Positions 14,139 to 25,936 of a stretch of DNA of 64,000 nt are shown piece by piece. The notes under the pieces are model-generated. The model saw nothing but the letters and a program-made list of their open reading frames with translations, did no database searches and had not been told where the DNA came from. The translations under genes were made by a program, and so were the position numbers. How positions within the stretch are numbered: position 1 is the first letter of the stretch; each line of letters opens with the position of its first letter. Source of the DNA: Talaromyces rugulosus (lineage: Eukaryota; Ascomycota; Eurotiomycetes; Eurotiales; Trichocomaceae); the NCBI RefSeq assembly GCF_013368755.1, contig NC_049563.1, positions 1,178,001-1,242,000 of the forward strand, read 5' to 3'.

Positions 14139-15752
14139 AAATTCATTTCTATTTCATGCCGGATCCAGCTCTCTGCTCATGGTTTGCGCCAAAATGGTAC
14201 GGCGTTTGATGAGATGAATGAGAGATGCATGTGTACACACGAAAGATGAGCGATTTGAAAAGAAAAGAAAAGCGACTTCTTGTTTTTTTTTTGGCTAGCT
14301 AGTCTGGCCATAAGCTTTGCATGTAAAGCGAACTTTTTTTGTATTGTATTACTAAACAAACCTGACTGTTCTGGATTCTCTACCTTTTAATATAAAAAAT
14401 ATTATTATAAAATACGCTCTATATTTTATAAATTGTAAATAATATCTAAGAATAATATAGTTGATGTGACGTGCCTTTCCGAAGACGTTTAATTTATATC
14501 TAGGGGTGCATTTCTCTAAGACAACAAACATGGGGAAGGAATCTACATGTATCTGTCAGGACCCGCGGGAAGGTTTTATCTTGTGGGCTTATATAACAGG
14601 CTTGACCCTTTATAGCCTCACCCTGAGGCTATTCCCAGATCTGGCACCGCGGGTTAGGATTTTTTTTCCTCCTGCCTGAGACCACTCTCTACCTAAGGCT
14701 CCTACTAGGCTCCGACTCTTACCCTTGGGGGGTGGGGGATGGCCTCGACCGGCACATTTTCACTATATTTCTAGAAACCCATTTGATGACATATAAGCTA
14801 AACCTATTTTCAGAATAACTTTATAATAATTAGATTAGTGTTATTTAATTCAGATCAAATGTATTAATAGCTTTCTATTTAACTAAAGACTCCTACACCT
14901 ACTCCGAATCAAAGCAACAATTTATAATCTTCTTACTTATAAACACCCCAAGATCTACATCAATTTAAACAATAATTAAGTATAATCAAAAAGCATATAA
15001 GCCAGCATAAATTAAGGCTATTAAAAGTCATTAATTAAATAATTAACTATATATCTAAAACTTATAAGGTCAAATTAAAGTATCTTAAACTATTACTGCT
15101 ACTCTAGTTAAACCAGAGCTTCTAATTTCTTAACTATCTATACAACGTCAGTTTCGCTGCAGTGGCTATAGAATTATAGGACATAAATTGACTAGATATC
15201 CTAATCGTATTTCTAATTAATTTTTTGTATACGATTATTATTTCAAATTAGAAATTAAGCTTTGATGATAATATAGAACGCGTTTTCAGGCGGAAGTGGC
15301 CAACTCACACGGCCATCCCACTTACCGAGTACGTTACTACATCTATTGTTATCAATTCTTATGCCAAACGGTAAGAAACCGAATTTTGGCAATTTTGTAC
15401 GTATGGGCTCCGTAGGTTTGCCCCTCATTATTCAAATTTGTGATTTTGTTACGCCGAGAGCAGTAGGTCCACTCGTGGGCCAAGAACTAGCCCGAAGGTT
15501 CAGGGCAATGCTAGAATCACGACTTCCTATTGAGCGCCGCAATGATTTCCTTTTTTTTTTTCATCTCCTGGTTTCTTGTTTCCGAAACTAACAGAATGAC
15601 TTAACATGTAAAAGTGGCATATAATCCCACTTCATTTCCTACAACTAGTCTAACATGGTTCGATTTTGTCAACACTGAGATCAGGTTTCGTTATCCTCCT
15701 CTCTATTGACATGGTCAAGTGCCATCTAAGCTGGCGCTGAACGACACCAACA
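14139..15752. repeat. AT-rich gene-poor island, probable decayed repeat
   Basis: After the GYF gene the base composition falls to very AT-rich from about 14385 to 15300, with many TTAA/TAAT runs and stops in all frames. Embedded at about 14545-14755 is a sharply GC-rich segment beginning near TGTCAGGACCCGCGGG. This contrast is what a repeat mutated by C-to-T change (RIP-like) beside a less affected fragment would give. A short open frame at 15346-15591 has no recognisable product. No transposase or reverse-transcriptase motif survives, so the element type is not known. Confidence 0.35.
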
Positions 15753-17540
15753 ATGTCGCTGCCAAAAATCCCGGAGGACGACAGTTTGAGCCAAAGACGC
15801 GCATCGACTAGCCCGTCCTGGAGCGACGATAATGGGCAACCTCGCTTCATCTTCGTGCTCGAGAAGAATCAGCCGGAAACACGCACTCATGCTATGCGAA
15901 CACACTGGCAGGAGCGGCGGAAGCGAAAGACAGAGATAAGACTGTCCGATCAAACAACCAGACTATTACGTGCGAAGCCGGAAAAGTCAAATTCTAGTAT
16001 GTCGACGCAGAAAAGAGTGCAAGATTCGAGATCTTACACCGTCGACTCACGGGATACTAATTCGACCACCCCACAAGAGATCGGACAGATAGTAGATGCA
16101 TCACGCGTGTTAGCAGGTATCCCCACACAGTTTCTAACTGGGATAAACTATGCATTGAGCTCATCGAGATTGGATCCTTTTGACGTTTTCCCTGTGACTC
16201 TGACCACTGAACACCATAAACTAATAAATCACTGTATGTCCATCTTGGCTCTATTTTTTCTCTCTTAGAATGATAGTGATCTGATGAAACAGGGCTGGTC
16301 ACACATGCAACAATGATGTTTGGGAAGATGCCCGCATCTGAATTCAACCCCATGCGAGACGTATGGTTTCCTCTTGACCTCTCCAATGCCGCTTCTTTCA
16401 ATGCGATCATGGCCCATTCTGCGGCACATCTAGCCTACCTTTATAGTGGTACGGCGCCTACCTGTGGAACCAATTCCTCTCAGGCTTTAAAATATAAAGC
16501 AAACGCAATTCTGATATTGAGGGAATGGATGAATGACCCGGAGAAGTCGTTAAGTAACGACGCGTTTGCGGGTACTGTGCGGCTTCTTACCTTTGAAGTA
16601 TGTGCTATACTTGTTGTCTTTCTTGTTTCAACCCCAAGCCAAAGATATGCTGATTTAGAAAACATGCAGAGATACTGGGGTGCCGAAGAAGAATGGAAAA
16701 TCCACCGTGGCGGGCTACAGCGAATGATCGAAGCGAGGGGAGGTCTTCACGAGCTCCACAGTGATTGGAGATTAGAACTGGTGGTCGGCCTGTAAACTAC
16801 CATCCTCTATCATTTAACTGATTATACCGAAGAAACTAATGATATATAGGGTATCACTTATGTCTGAACCATCTTGGTTTTCGCCTGCCAACAATATCTC
16901 CAGCATCACCTGTCCGGATTTCCTGCGAAACGCCATGTTGGGAATGGACTTTGATATCAAACACATGCGTTCTATATGGCTAATATCCTTCATCCAAGAC
17001 ATACGCAATTTGATGAGTATGTCGTCGCATCTCTATGGAAACGGACTTACAAAGTTCCCTGCGCTACATGATGCCGTCTTACTCATCCTATCTGATTTTA
17101 AGACAGATACCGACTTTTCATCATCTTTGATGGACTATGATAGACTTGAATTGCTGTTCTCAATTTCTATCATGATGCAAGAGTCGATAAGTCTCAGCTA
17201 TATCCACCCAACACACTCACCACTCACTACTAAAGATGATACTCTACAGCTACTAGATATATCCCTTCTTGCAGCTCCGGAAGCCTCAAAAACTTCAGTT
17301 CATGCTCTTCTATCTTTCTTACGCACATATTTTCTTGAGTTTGGTCTATCCGGTGTCCACAAAATTGAGTATGTCATGCAAATGACAGAAATAGTCACCC
17401 ATTTGAGTCTGGAGGCTCATCGGGGTATTGAAAAATGTCTGCTCAATATGTTTTGTCGGATGAAAAACGCAGTGATGGTTTTTCACCCAGATGAAGGGGC
17501 AACGCCAGATTCATTGTTATCTTTTGTGCATGGGCAGTGA
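15753..17540 (+). CDS. fungal-specific transcription factor domain protein (PF11951 type)
   Basis: Probable nuclear regulator of 556 residues in three exons (15753-16233, 16293-16791, 16850-17540). It starts with the motif RFIFVLEKNQPETRTHAMRT followed by the basic HWQERRKRK, a layout common in fungal regulators that carry the fungal_trans_2 domain but no Zn2Cys6 cluster. The body has typical features: HSAAHLAYLYSG, YKANAILILREW, the conserved EEEWKIHRGGLQRMIEARGG, and PDFLRNAMLGMDF further on. The joins W-LVTHA and GL-VSLMSEPSW come from clean GT..AG introns. A third intron-like segment at 16598-16658 would break the frame if removed. It lies between two AT-rich islands, so it may belong to the accessory genome. 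Targets unknown. Confidence 0.75.
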
Positions 17541-19019
17541 TGTCATTCTCGATTTCCGCGTCTTGTCAAGCTATGAGTCGACGTCTCTGGCCGCGATAAA
17601 GAGCCACATATGGGACACCTTATCTGCGCGTTGTCTAGTTGCCGGGATTTTCTGTATGAATGTAGGGAATGGAACCTTGAGCCGTATAAATTGTACAATA
17701 GAAACTACTAAAGCTAATGAATAGAATTCAATTTTGTCATTACTCTAGAACCCTTGGAATAACTACGGACCTCAAATGTAGTTTCCCCCTAGTTCACGTT
17801 CAGCTACAGGAACACCACCATGTAGTAACTTGTATCCCATATTGGGTCTCATTGTCCTCATTGACACACAGCAGTGTGACGGTAAGTAGGTACACTAGGA
17901 GAGCTTGAGTAGACTTTACGCTAGTATGGAGTACGCATGGTATACGCCGCGACTTTACAAACATGAGCTAGAGTGCTTCAATATTAGTGGCCCATGTATT
18001 TGGTTGAGCCGTACCGCGACGTCTGTTACTTGCCAAAAAATTATACTTTCAATAATAATTAAAAAAATGAATTGTGTCTTTAAAATTCTCTCGTGAGAGA
18101 AATGAGCCAATGATATCTCAGCCGTTTTGTGTCAAGCTTTATAACCCCCACAGGTGGATCGTGGGTCTATGATTCCGAATCTGGACATAGTATTCTGATT
18201 TTGTGATTGGGTGGCTACTCTGTCTAAAAACAGTATATTAATGATATGATTTGGCGCTTAACCCTTTTGTATTGTTACTATTAACAGATTATCGTTCTCT
18301 TGATTCGCAACTGTGGGCTCTGATAACATGGCTGTTTCTAGTATTACTTTAACAGGAAGTGGTTATTGTGTAATCTGACTTGTATCTATGATGATCAACG
18401 CCTTCATCCAAACTATAAACGAACCATGGTAGATGTGAAATTATGATAGGCTGGTAGTTGAACGTTGCACTACTAGACGGCAGTTGAAAGTTTGTTTGGC
18501 AGATTTGGTAAAAAAAAAAACAAAACAAAAAAAATATGTAGACTTCTTTTTGAGGTGATCTAACACTGCACAGCTTGCAATATACGTTTTCGGTAACACT
18601 ACGTGCTACCCCTAAGCCTCTTTAAGAAGTTTGCCAAAATCAAACTATCTCCAAACATCATGATTACTGTATGAGCACAACTGAAGTTGTGCTGAGTGCC
18701 TCATATCTAGTAATACGATATTGGGTTGGAATCATCCGTGGTGTCGATCACGGAGATCAAAATTCGTCTCTAAGAGACCATATTCATATGCAGCGATGAT
18801 CCTTTTGTTGACCTCATTGACGTGGTCGAGGCTTCGTAGATTTTTGAATTTAGCGCCACCATCGTGAATGAATACCAATATCATAGCATAGAGCAGTTTG
18901 CGCTCTACAGGATATAAAGTACTATGTACTCCCTCCAGTCGGTTGTGATGACGAGATTCAAACAAGGCCTCGTAACATAAAAGACTTCCGCCACTTCTTC
19001 GCCCTGCTAGATAAACAAA
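17541..19019. other. gene-poor AT-rich stretch
   Basis: About 1.5 kb of AT-rich sequence between the transcription factor and the MARVEL gene, with small A-runs (near 18510) and no gene-like frame on the plus strand. A 119-codon minus-strand frame (18732-19091) overlaps the start of the MARVEL gene antisense and is judged spurious. The final part must be the MARVEL promoter. Confidence 0.4.
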
Positions 19020-19747
19020 ATGACTTCTACCAAGCCATCTTTCACAACGAGCCTGCCGAAGTTTTTCCTCATTGCTAATCGAGTACTTCAATGGGCAAGT
19101 TCGGTCATTGTTCTTGGAATTACGTCATATTTCATCAACAAGGGTGTCCGCGGACTCACTACAACATACGTGGAAATTATTGTAAGTGAAATTTAGCCTC
19201 ATCTAGTGACGTACTTCAATCTTATATATCGAATAGGCGGCCATTTCCGTTGCAGCTTTTCTTCCAGCTTTCGTCTCACCATTCTTGCCTGCATCAGTTA
19301 ATGGCATTGTATTGGGTATTGATGTGATATTTTCTTATCTGTATGCTCCATGTCCTATTGCCAAACTCGAGTTAACTCGGATTGAAGAGCTAATAATACT
19401 AGCTGGCTTGCAGCTTTCATCTTCTCTGCGCTTGATTACAATCGCAACGACTGCTTAGCCAATGCACCCCCCGGGTTTTCATGCTCTAAGAAATGGGCCA
19501 ATGAAGCTTTCATTTTTCTCACATTGTAGGTGGTTCAGACTTATCTTGCCCCTTTCTGACCCCTTTTTACAGCATCTTCACCTTTTTTTCTATTTTATTT
19601 GAGACATGGACACTGTGGCTCTCGCAGCTGGATAAGCACCCCTTGCTCCAATCGCATGAGAAGACTAGTCAGCCCGATATAGAGCGTAACGGCGCTCAGC
19701 CGACAACGCAAAACAACACAGAAGAGCCTACGACTACAACCGCATAG
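19020..19747 (+). CDS. MARVEL-domain four-helix membrane protein
   Basis: A 187-residue membrane protein split into four short exons (19020-19181, 19237-19340, 19403-19525, 19573-19747), so no single long frame shows it. Helix 1: VLQWASSVIVLGITSYFI; helix 2: AAISVAAFLPAFVSPFL; helix 3: GIDVIFSYL-WLAAFIFSAL; then a loop with DYNRNDCLANAPPGFSC carrying two Cys; helix 4: AFIFLTF-IFTFFSILFETW. The soluble tail is hydrophilic, rich in Thr and Gln. This M-shaped layout with the Asp-Tyr-Asn after helix 3 is typical of fungal MARVEL proteins, which sit in plasma membrane or vesicles. All three introns have standard GT..AG ends and keep frame. Function unknown. It lies about 1 kb from the 3' end of the convergent GMC oxidase gene. 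Confidence 0.8.
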
Positions 19748-20699
19748 GCTGTAGGATATTTAGCCCTGGTCAATAATACTATCCAGTATCAAATGGGCAT
19801 ATGACAGTCCCGGCAATCTTAATATATGAGGGAGAAGAAAAGAGAGTCAACCATTATCAGTATCTGGTCTCTTGGTACAGTGGCATAGTGAGTAATTACT
19901 TCTGCTTAATGGTGACAAGGTGCATGTATTTGAAAGTTGAATTTCGCATATATGAGAAGGCCTCAGGGTAGTGTATGGTGGAAGAAGTCTTATATTATTT
20001 CGTTCACTATTACTGTTTTGAACGCAGGTTGGTAGTAATAATTGGATTTTTAGTTCAATGTGATGTTCTTTATATTAAACCGGGAAACTGCAATTAATAT
20101 TAGTTTTGTCACAGTTTAGCCATGAAAATATCCATAGAGATGAATTAGAATAAGATGCCTATATTAGAAAAGTCCAACAGGTTCCTGCTCAAATACCTAC
20201 ATAACAAACATGTGCGACACTAACACAAGCAGCGGGACGCCGTTTTATGCTCTCAGCTCATGGATCACTCTTTCGGTCGTTCACAAAGCAGGTCCTGCAA
20301 GCTCTAGGGGCTCTGGGAGAGCTTAAGAAGCATATGGAGTCTGGAATGGGCCTCAATGCTCCCTATAGACTACTCACCTAGCACTTTAAAATGCTTGGTG
20401 ATCTATCGAAGTAAAAAGAATCTGCATTCTCCTTTTAGTACTTGATTAGTTGATTGAAAGCTCGGACCAATCCATTTAACATGGTTATTTGTGCCCTCGG
20501 TTGCCCTTTTGCGTCTCTGTACTGGACCTTCCTTGGGCAATTCAAGTTTAAATATGACAAATTGAAGACATCTATCTATAAAACGTAGGAGTATAACTAT
20601 AGAAATCACCCGGCTCTCATAGCTCTATTCCAGCGAAAAGAGTGGAGATTGTTGTGTGAATGATTATGCCCTTCTCCAGCTCGAGGCCCGGAATCTAAT
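19748..20699. other. intergenic between convergent genes
   Basis: Roughly 950 bases between the converging MARVEL and GMC oxidoreductase genes. Only short open frames with no recognisable product. No repeats or RNA genes seen. Confidence 0.4.
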
Positions 20700-22583
20700 T
20701 TACAGTCTGCTAGAGACAAAGTAAGGAATGTTCTTGGACTCGTAAAGATCCTTGTGCTCGGATTTGATCATGTCCGCGCCCTAGAATATGGGTTAGGTCT
20801 TCTCGTGAAAGTTAACAAGATTCATAACTCACCTTCTCGCCAATCATATAGACTGAGTTCTGAATACGGCAGTCGGGAATCACAGGGATCACGGAAGCAT
20901 CCGCAATCCTGAGGTTGCGCACCCCATGTACTCGGAGCTTCGAATCAACGACACCTTGATTGATGTTCTTCGAGAGTCGTGCCGTACCACAGGGGTCTGG
21001 TGATTACATTAGTATTATTACGGGTGTTGCTGAGTGACAAACTTACGGAATCCAGTCTGGCTTCGATCCAGAACAGCCTTGTCCATGTCATCGTCCGAAT
21101 GGAGTGGCATCTTCCAGGGGTACTCCCCGACGACGATGTCTTTGAACCCGGAACCTTGGGTTAGAACATTATAGGTCCAGCGCACACCCTCACGCATAGC
21201 CAGAACGTCCAAGTCATTGGCAAAGAAGTTGAGGTTGATGTTGGGCTGAACCAGCGCGTTCGTGCTATTCAGGGTAACCTGGCCCTCGGACAAAGGTCGC
21301 AGCAGATCGACAATGACGGTCATGTAGCTGCCCTGCTCCGGCAAAGGGAAGTGCCACTGGAATGCGGTGCTAAACAGGCCGACGAAGTCAAGTTCAAAGT
21401 GAGGCTGGCCTGCGGGGCCAAAGGGATCTAGTCCACCATTTGCAGCCTTGGCCTCGCGGTAGGCGGGATACTTCTCCAGTCGTTCATCAATGCGGGGGAA
21501 TCCTACAAGCTCTAAAAATCCGGAGCTTACAGGGCCTGTTTTGTCCTTCTTGTACGTCGCCAGTGCTTTGTCATTAAGAGCACCGGGGCGGAGGACGTGA
21601 TCATCCAGGCCATATCCATCCTTGAGCTGGAGCACGAAAGGCACAATAGGGTGGTCCACGAGATGCTGGCCAACATGAGAGGAGTCCACAACTGGGTCGA
21701 TTCCATGCTTCGCCAGCTCCGCGGCCGGGCCGATGCCGCTCAGCATGAGAAGCTTGGGTGTCTCAAATACACCTTGAGACAAAATCACTTCTCGGCTAGC
21801 ATAAACACTGATCTCGGTGTTGTAAGCTTCGCTGATCACAGTGACGCCAGAGCAGATACGTGTTTCCGGATCGATAATCAACTTCTTCGACTGAACCCCA
21901 TAGAGGATTGTCACGTTCGGCTTGTTCTTCAAGTACAGGAAGCTGCCCTGGCGTTCGCCCCGGTGGATGGTGTCTACACAGTGCGTGAGGCCTTTCATTT
22001 CGCCAGAAAAGATGTCCTCAGTCAGAGGCTGGCCCTTGGAGACCCACGCTTGAGTAAGCGCGTCGCGGAAGGGCTGCATCTCTGGCACCAAGTCGGCATG
22101 GGAGATGTGCACAGGACCTCCGGTCCCAATTTTACTCAGTTCGGCCGGGTACAGCTTCTCATCGTCGTGATAGGTGGCGCACTTGCGCAGGTATTCCACG
22201 CAGCTATCCCAGTTCCAGTCTTTGCCACCATAGTCCTCCCAGTCGTCAAATGTGGGTTTTGAGCCCGGGATCCAGGTGAAGTAATTGGCACACGTACTTC
22301 CACCAAGGGCCTTTCCGCGGGTGTTGGGCTTTTCAATACGCTCGTAGTCGTCGCGCTTGATCATCGTCGTCTTGTAGGCCCAGTCATACTTGCTTCCTCG
22401 AAGTGTGAATGCCTTTGACGGCGTGGTGATTTGTTCGACTTGGTCGGGGTTGGGAATGCCGGCTTCAACAACAAGAACACGGACGTCGGGGTTTTCTGCA
22501 AGGCGACCAGCAACAGCATTACCGGCTGTGCCACCGCCAACGACAACAAAGTCGTACTCTGAGCCGTTGGAAACGGTTGCCAT
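20700..22583 (-). CDS. GMC oxidoreductase with peroxisomal PTS1 ending
   Basis: FAD-dependent glucose-methanol-choline family enzyme, 593 residues, exons 22583-21047, 20996-20833 and 20780-20700. It oxidises an alcohol-type substrate and, if an oxidase, yields H2O2. Evidence: the ADP-binding VVVGGGTAGNAVAGRLAE at the N-terminus, the GMC signature GKALGGSTCANYFTW, a second stretch SQGVFETPKLLMLSGIG, and the catalytic HPCGTARLS, whose His is formed across intron 1, with Asn supplied by IQNSVYMIGEK. There is no signal peptide, unlike secreted glucose or aryl-alcohol oxidases. The last three residues are S-R-L, a standard PTS1, predicting peroxisomal import. It shares a 630-base promoter with a divergent catalase that also ends in a PTS1-like tripeptide. 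The substrate cannot be told. Confidence 0.9.
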
Positions 22584-23213
22584 GTTTGATATGTGGCTTT
22601 GCGGCAGTTGGAATTGAGCTTGGTTCAGTGTCTGGATGACTTGATGTAGAGCAGACGTTGAAGGAGCAAACCGTCTGTTTTATGTCGCTACATCTTCACC
22701 GTTGCCGGATTCCGAGCGACAGCCTGGCCACACCCATACCATGCCCCGTATTGGTAGTACTTCCGAATATGGCTATTTGGTAGCTCCGAATCGTTGCACT
22801 TGGATGTCGCCAGGGTGGATATTTCTGACCCCTCATGAGGGGAAACTTGCCCCCGCACGAAGCTATTGAGCAGCGCAGCGAAGATAAGGTGAAGACTCGG
22901 TGAGAACTCGGTGATGAATAGGTTCATCCGCTTACCAATGTGTCAGTTTCTAGACGCCTGACTTTTTGCCATCGTACATTTCATGTGTTCTACCCCTCGA
23001 ATAACAGCATCTCTAAGCACCATTTGTCCTGTTTTCTACCCCTCATGTAAAATTATACTGGAAATTACTTTCGGATGATCGGCTAGGTTAAAATTGCCTT
23101 CTATACGGTGCTACTGTAGGATATGAATCAATTAATAAAGGCAAACGTATCCCTGCCCTCGAAACCAAGCATCTACATCACGCGTATTTGAGGCCCCCGA
23201 ACAAATACTCGTT
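22584..23213. promoter_or_regulatory. shared divergent promoter of GMC oxidoreductase and catalase
   Basis: 630 bases between two divergent start codons. It holds a perfect 14-base palindrome CCCCTCATGAGGGG at 22829-22842, that is, two CCCCT boxes face to face, and two further CCCCT boxes at 22993-22997 and 23039-23043. The last repeats the nine bases CCCCTCATG. CCCCT is the stress response element bound by Msn2/4-type factors in yeast and their Aspergillus counterparts. Joint stress control of both genes is inferred, not shown. Confidence 0.55.
22829..22842. promoter_or_regulatory. palindromic double STRE-like site
   Basis: CCCCTCATGAGGGG reads the same on both strands and contains CCCCT on each. 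It is about 260 bases upstream of the oxidase ATG and 370 upstream of the catalase ATG, placed to serve both. Binding is inferred from the motif only. Confidence 0.45.
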
Positions 23214-25018
23214 ATGCCGAAACCTGTATTCACGTTGGCAGAAGGTACGATATACTTCAATTCTCAACACATTGCCCTCCAGCTAATATTTTGCAAGGCC
23301 AGCCAGTTGCAGACCCATCCGTTAGTACTACGTTGCCTACTACTATTGGCAGCGGAGGCCTCACGACTTTGGGTGACACCCTCCTTATCGAGACGCTTAC
23401 GCACTTTAACCGCGAGCGTATTCCTGAACGGTCTGAAGTCATTCACCCGCATTATGGAAGTAAAGCTAACACTGGGTAGAGTTGTTCATGCCAAAGCTGC
23501 AGGAGCTTGGGGCGAGTTCGAGGTCACCAGCGATATATCCTCCCTCACCTCGGCCAAGTTCCTCAATGGCGTGGGCAAGAAAACCCCTGTGCTTTTCCGT
23601 CTTAGTACCACTGGCGGTGAGAAGGGCAGTGCAGACACCGTCCGGGATGTGCGAGGCTTCTCTGTCAAGTTCTTCACAGAGGATGGCAACCACGACATTG
23701 TAGGGAACCATGTTGTGAGTCTTCGTTACCTGGCCCTCCACGCTTCTGGTTCTAATCTATTCCAAGCCGGTGTTCTTTGTACGTGATCCAGTGAGGTTTC
23801 CGTCCCTAAATCGAAGTCACAAAAGGCATCCCGCCACTAACCGGCCGGATTGGACTATGGTGAGTGCTATTTGGTAGTCTCCTCCTGCCGGTGAAGCTAA
23901 TCCCTTCAGTTCTGGGACTTCCATGTCAACCAGCCGGAGAGCGTCCACGCTTTGGTCCACCTGTTTGGCTCTCGCGGTATTCCTGATTCGATCCGTCGAG
24001 TGACAGGTTTTGGTGTGCATACCTTTAAAATGGTGGCAGCTGATGGCAGGTTCCGCTATTGCAAATTCCACTTCCGGCCGACTCAGAACATCACCCATTT
24101 TTCCGGACAAGAAGCCACCCGCGTGGCTGGGGCAAATGCTGATTTCCATACTCAGGACCTGTGGGATGCCATCTCTGGTGGACAGTTCCCAACCTGGAAA
24201 CTGTACGTGCAGGTGATGGAGCTCGAGCAGGCGGAGACCTACGGCCGCGCTCTGTTTGACATCACGAAAGTCTGGCCGCACAAGGACTTCCCCTTGATTG
24301 AAGTTGGCCAGATGACTCTAAACAAGAATGTAGGGCTGCATCTCATGGGAAGCAAGGAGCACATGCTGACGAGAAATCCAGCCAGAGAATTATTTCGCCG
24401 AGATCGAACAAGCGGCTTTCTCGCCTTCTAACATGGTCCCTGGGATTGCCATGACACCTGATCCTAGTGAGTACATTCTGTACTTGGTTGAGCTTTGACA
24501 AAAAAAAAAACAAAATACTAAACGCCCTTCGATATACAGTGTTGCAGGCACGCATGTTTGCCTATCCTGACGCTCAGCGATACCGCCTGGGAGTGAACTA
24601 CACGCAACTCCCTCCAAATCGTGCAATCTGCCCTGTTTACGCCCCCTATGAGCGCGACGGCATGGGAACCGTGACCCGAAACTATGGCGGTGACCCCAAC
24701 TACGTGCGTAGTACGTTAAGCCCAGGTGTGCCCAGCCAGGTGGTTTCAGACGTGCGACACACCGAACGCATCGCACATAATGCTATCCTCGGCCAGAATG
24801 AGATTTTGGTTGATGATGAGGATTACGTCCAACCACGAGAGTTATGGAACAGGGTCTTTGATGAGACCGAGAAAAGGCAATGGGTGGCCAATGTGTCGGA
24901 GACCTTGGAGAGCGTGCCTGCACAGCTGAAGGAGGCTGTCATTGCAATGTTCAGCAAGGTCGATCCTCGTATTGGTCAATTGATAGATGCTAAGACTAAG
25001 AATAGCTCACACCTTTGA
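23214..25018 (+). CDS. small-subunit monofunctional haem catalase, probably peroxisomal
   Basis: Catalase breaking down H2O2, 491 residues in seven exons (starts at 23214, 23298, 23480, 23767, 23910, 24382 and 24540). The start [11 protein letters not shown] joins QPVADP across intron 1. Active-site residues are present: His in [16 protein letters not shown] (split by an intron with a weak GTCTGA donor), Asn in [14 protein letters not shown], and the haem-ligand Tyr in [17 protein letters not shown]. It lacks the extra C-terminal flavodoxin-like domain of large catalases. The last three residues are S-H-L, which fits the PTS1 consensus [SAC]-[KRH]-[LM]. The variants GNHV (usually GNNT) and DAQRY (usually D-T-H/Q-R-H) are mildly unusual but keep the key residues. 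It is divergent from a GMC enzyme carrying an SRL tail, which suggests joint work in one organelle. Confidence 0.92.
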
Positions 25019-25936
25019 GCACTTCGATGTATTGTTTTCATGTGTGATCATAGAATGAGAGAACTTAGTGAGGCTTATTAGAATCCTAATTTGTTTAGCA
25101 AAAAAAACTCTCTCTATCAGCACAAACTCATCAAACACGTTTTTATAAACATGTAGTCTCCGGCGTGCTCCATTCGCGACGGCATGGTCAACAGGGTAAT
25201 TCCATCGCCGAATATTACCTATCTTTTAATAAGTGATTAAAACAGTATAGAATATATATATATATACACTTTATCTTATTTACTCTTATATATTAGAGTA
25301 TTATAGATAAATAACATAACTTAGTAAAGCTCTTAATTTTGTAGATATCTTACTAATCTACTATCTATAATAAAACTTTAGAAATGTTATTAATAGTAAG
25401 AAACTCTATATAATTATTAGTTATATTATAATTGGTTTACTAGATTGAAGATACTAATTAATAATAAACAATCTAAACTTGAATATAGCTATTCAAAACT
25501 TGATGATAGACTATATAATGAGATTAAAGACCTTGAAAAGGAATTATCTTTCTTGAAGAATATGATATAGCATGCAGGACGCTTTCTGCGGGCGTGAAAC
25601 AGACCATGAGTCAGCAAAGGCAGCCAGTCGCATCCAGCGATTCCTAAAATTTTATTCGTGGTTAACTCAAAAAAAACCCCTAGGGTTCTATGAAACGTCA
25701 CTGGTCATAATAGTTCATGCATGCTGTTACAAGTACTTGGACGCTCGCTCAACTGTTGAAGTACTGAAATAGGAAATGAGGGCGTCAGGGTCAAAAAAAA
25801 AAAAAGAAGAAGACAAGTAAAAGGACAAAAAGAGATAGAGACTCCGGTTCATCCAAATCAATCTAGTCATCCTACAATCTGTACAAAATTAAAATAGGTA
25901 ATGTGGGCAGACATGACGGATATATCAGGTCCATAA
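25019..25936. repeat. AT-rich island with a coding-like remnant
   Basis: From about 25200 to 25570 the sequence is extremely AT-rich, including an (AT) run near 25254. The last part, 25464-25568, reads on the plus strand as a charged helical peptide (segments KLEYSYSKLDDRLYNEIKDL and EKELSFLKNMI) before a stop, which is unlike random AT-rich DNA. It may be the tail of a decayed element or gene. From 25570 on it is the 3' side of the RING gene, with an A-rich run at 25795-25805. Confidence 0.3.

Noticed and set aside
15346..15591. 81-codon frame in the AT-rich island
   Set aside because: No domain recognised and no splice partners. It ends in a T-rich run and is probably chance.
18732..19091. 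119-codon frame on the minus strand
   Set aside because: It overlaps the start of the well-supported MARVEL gene antisense, has no recognisable motif, and lies in its promoter.
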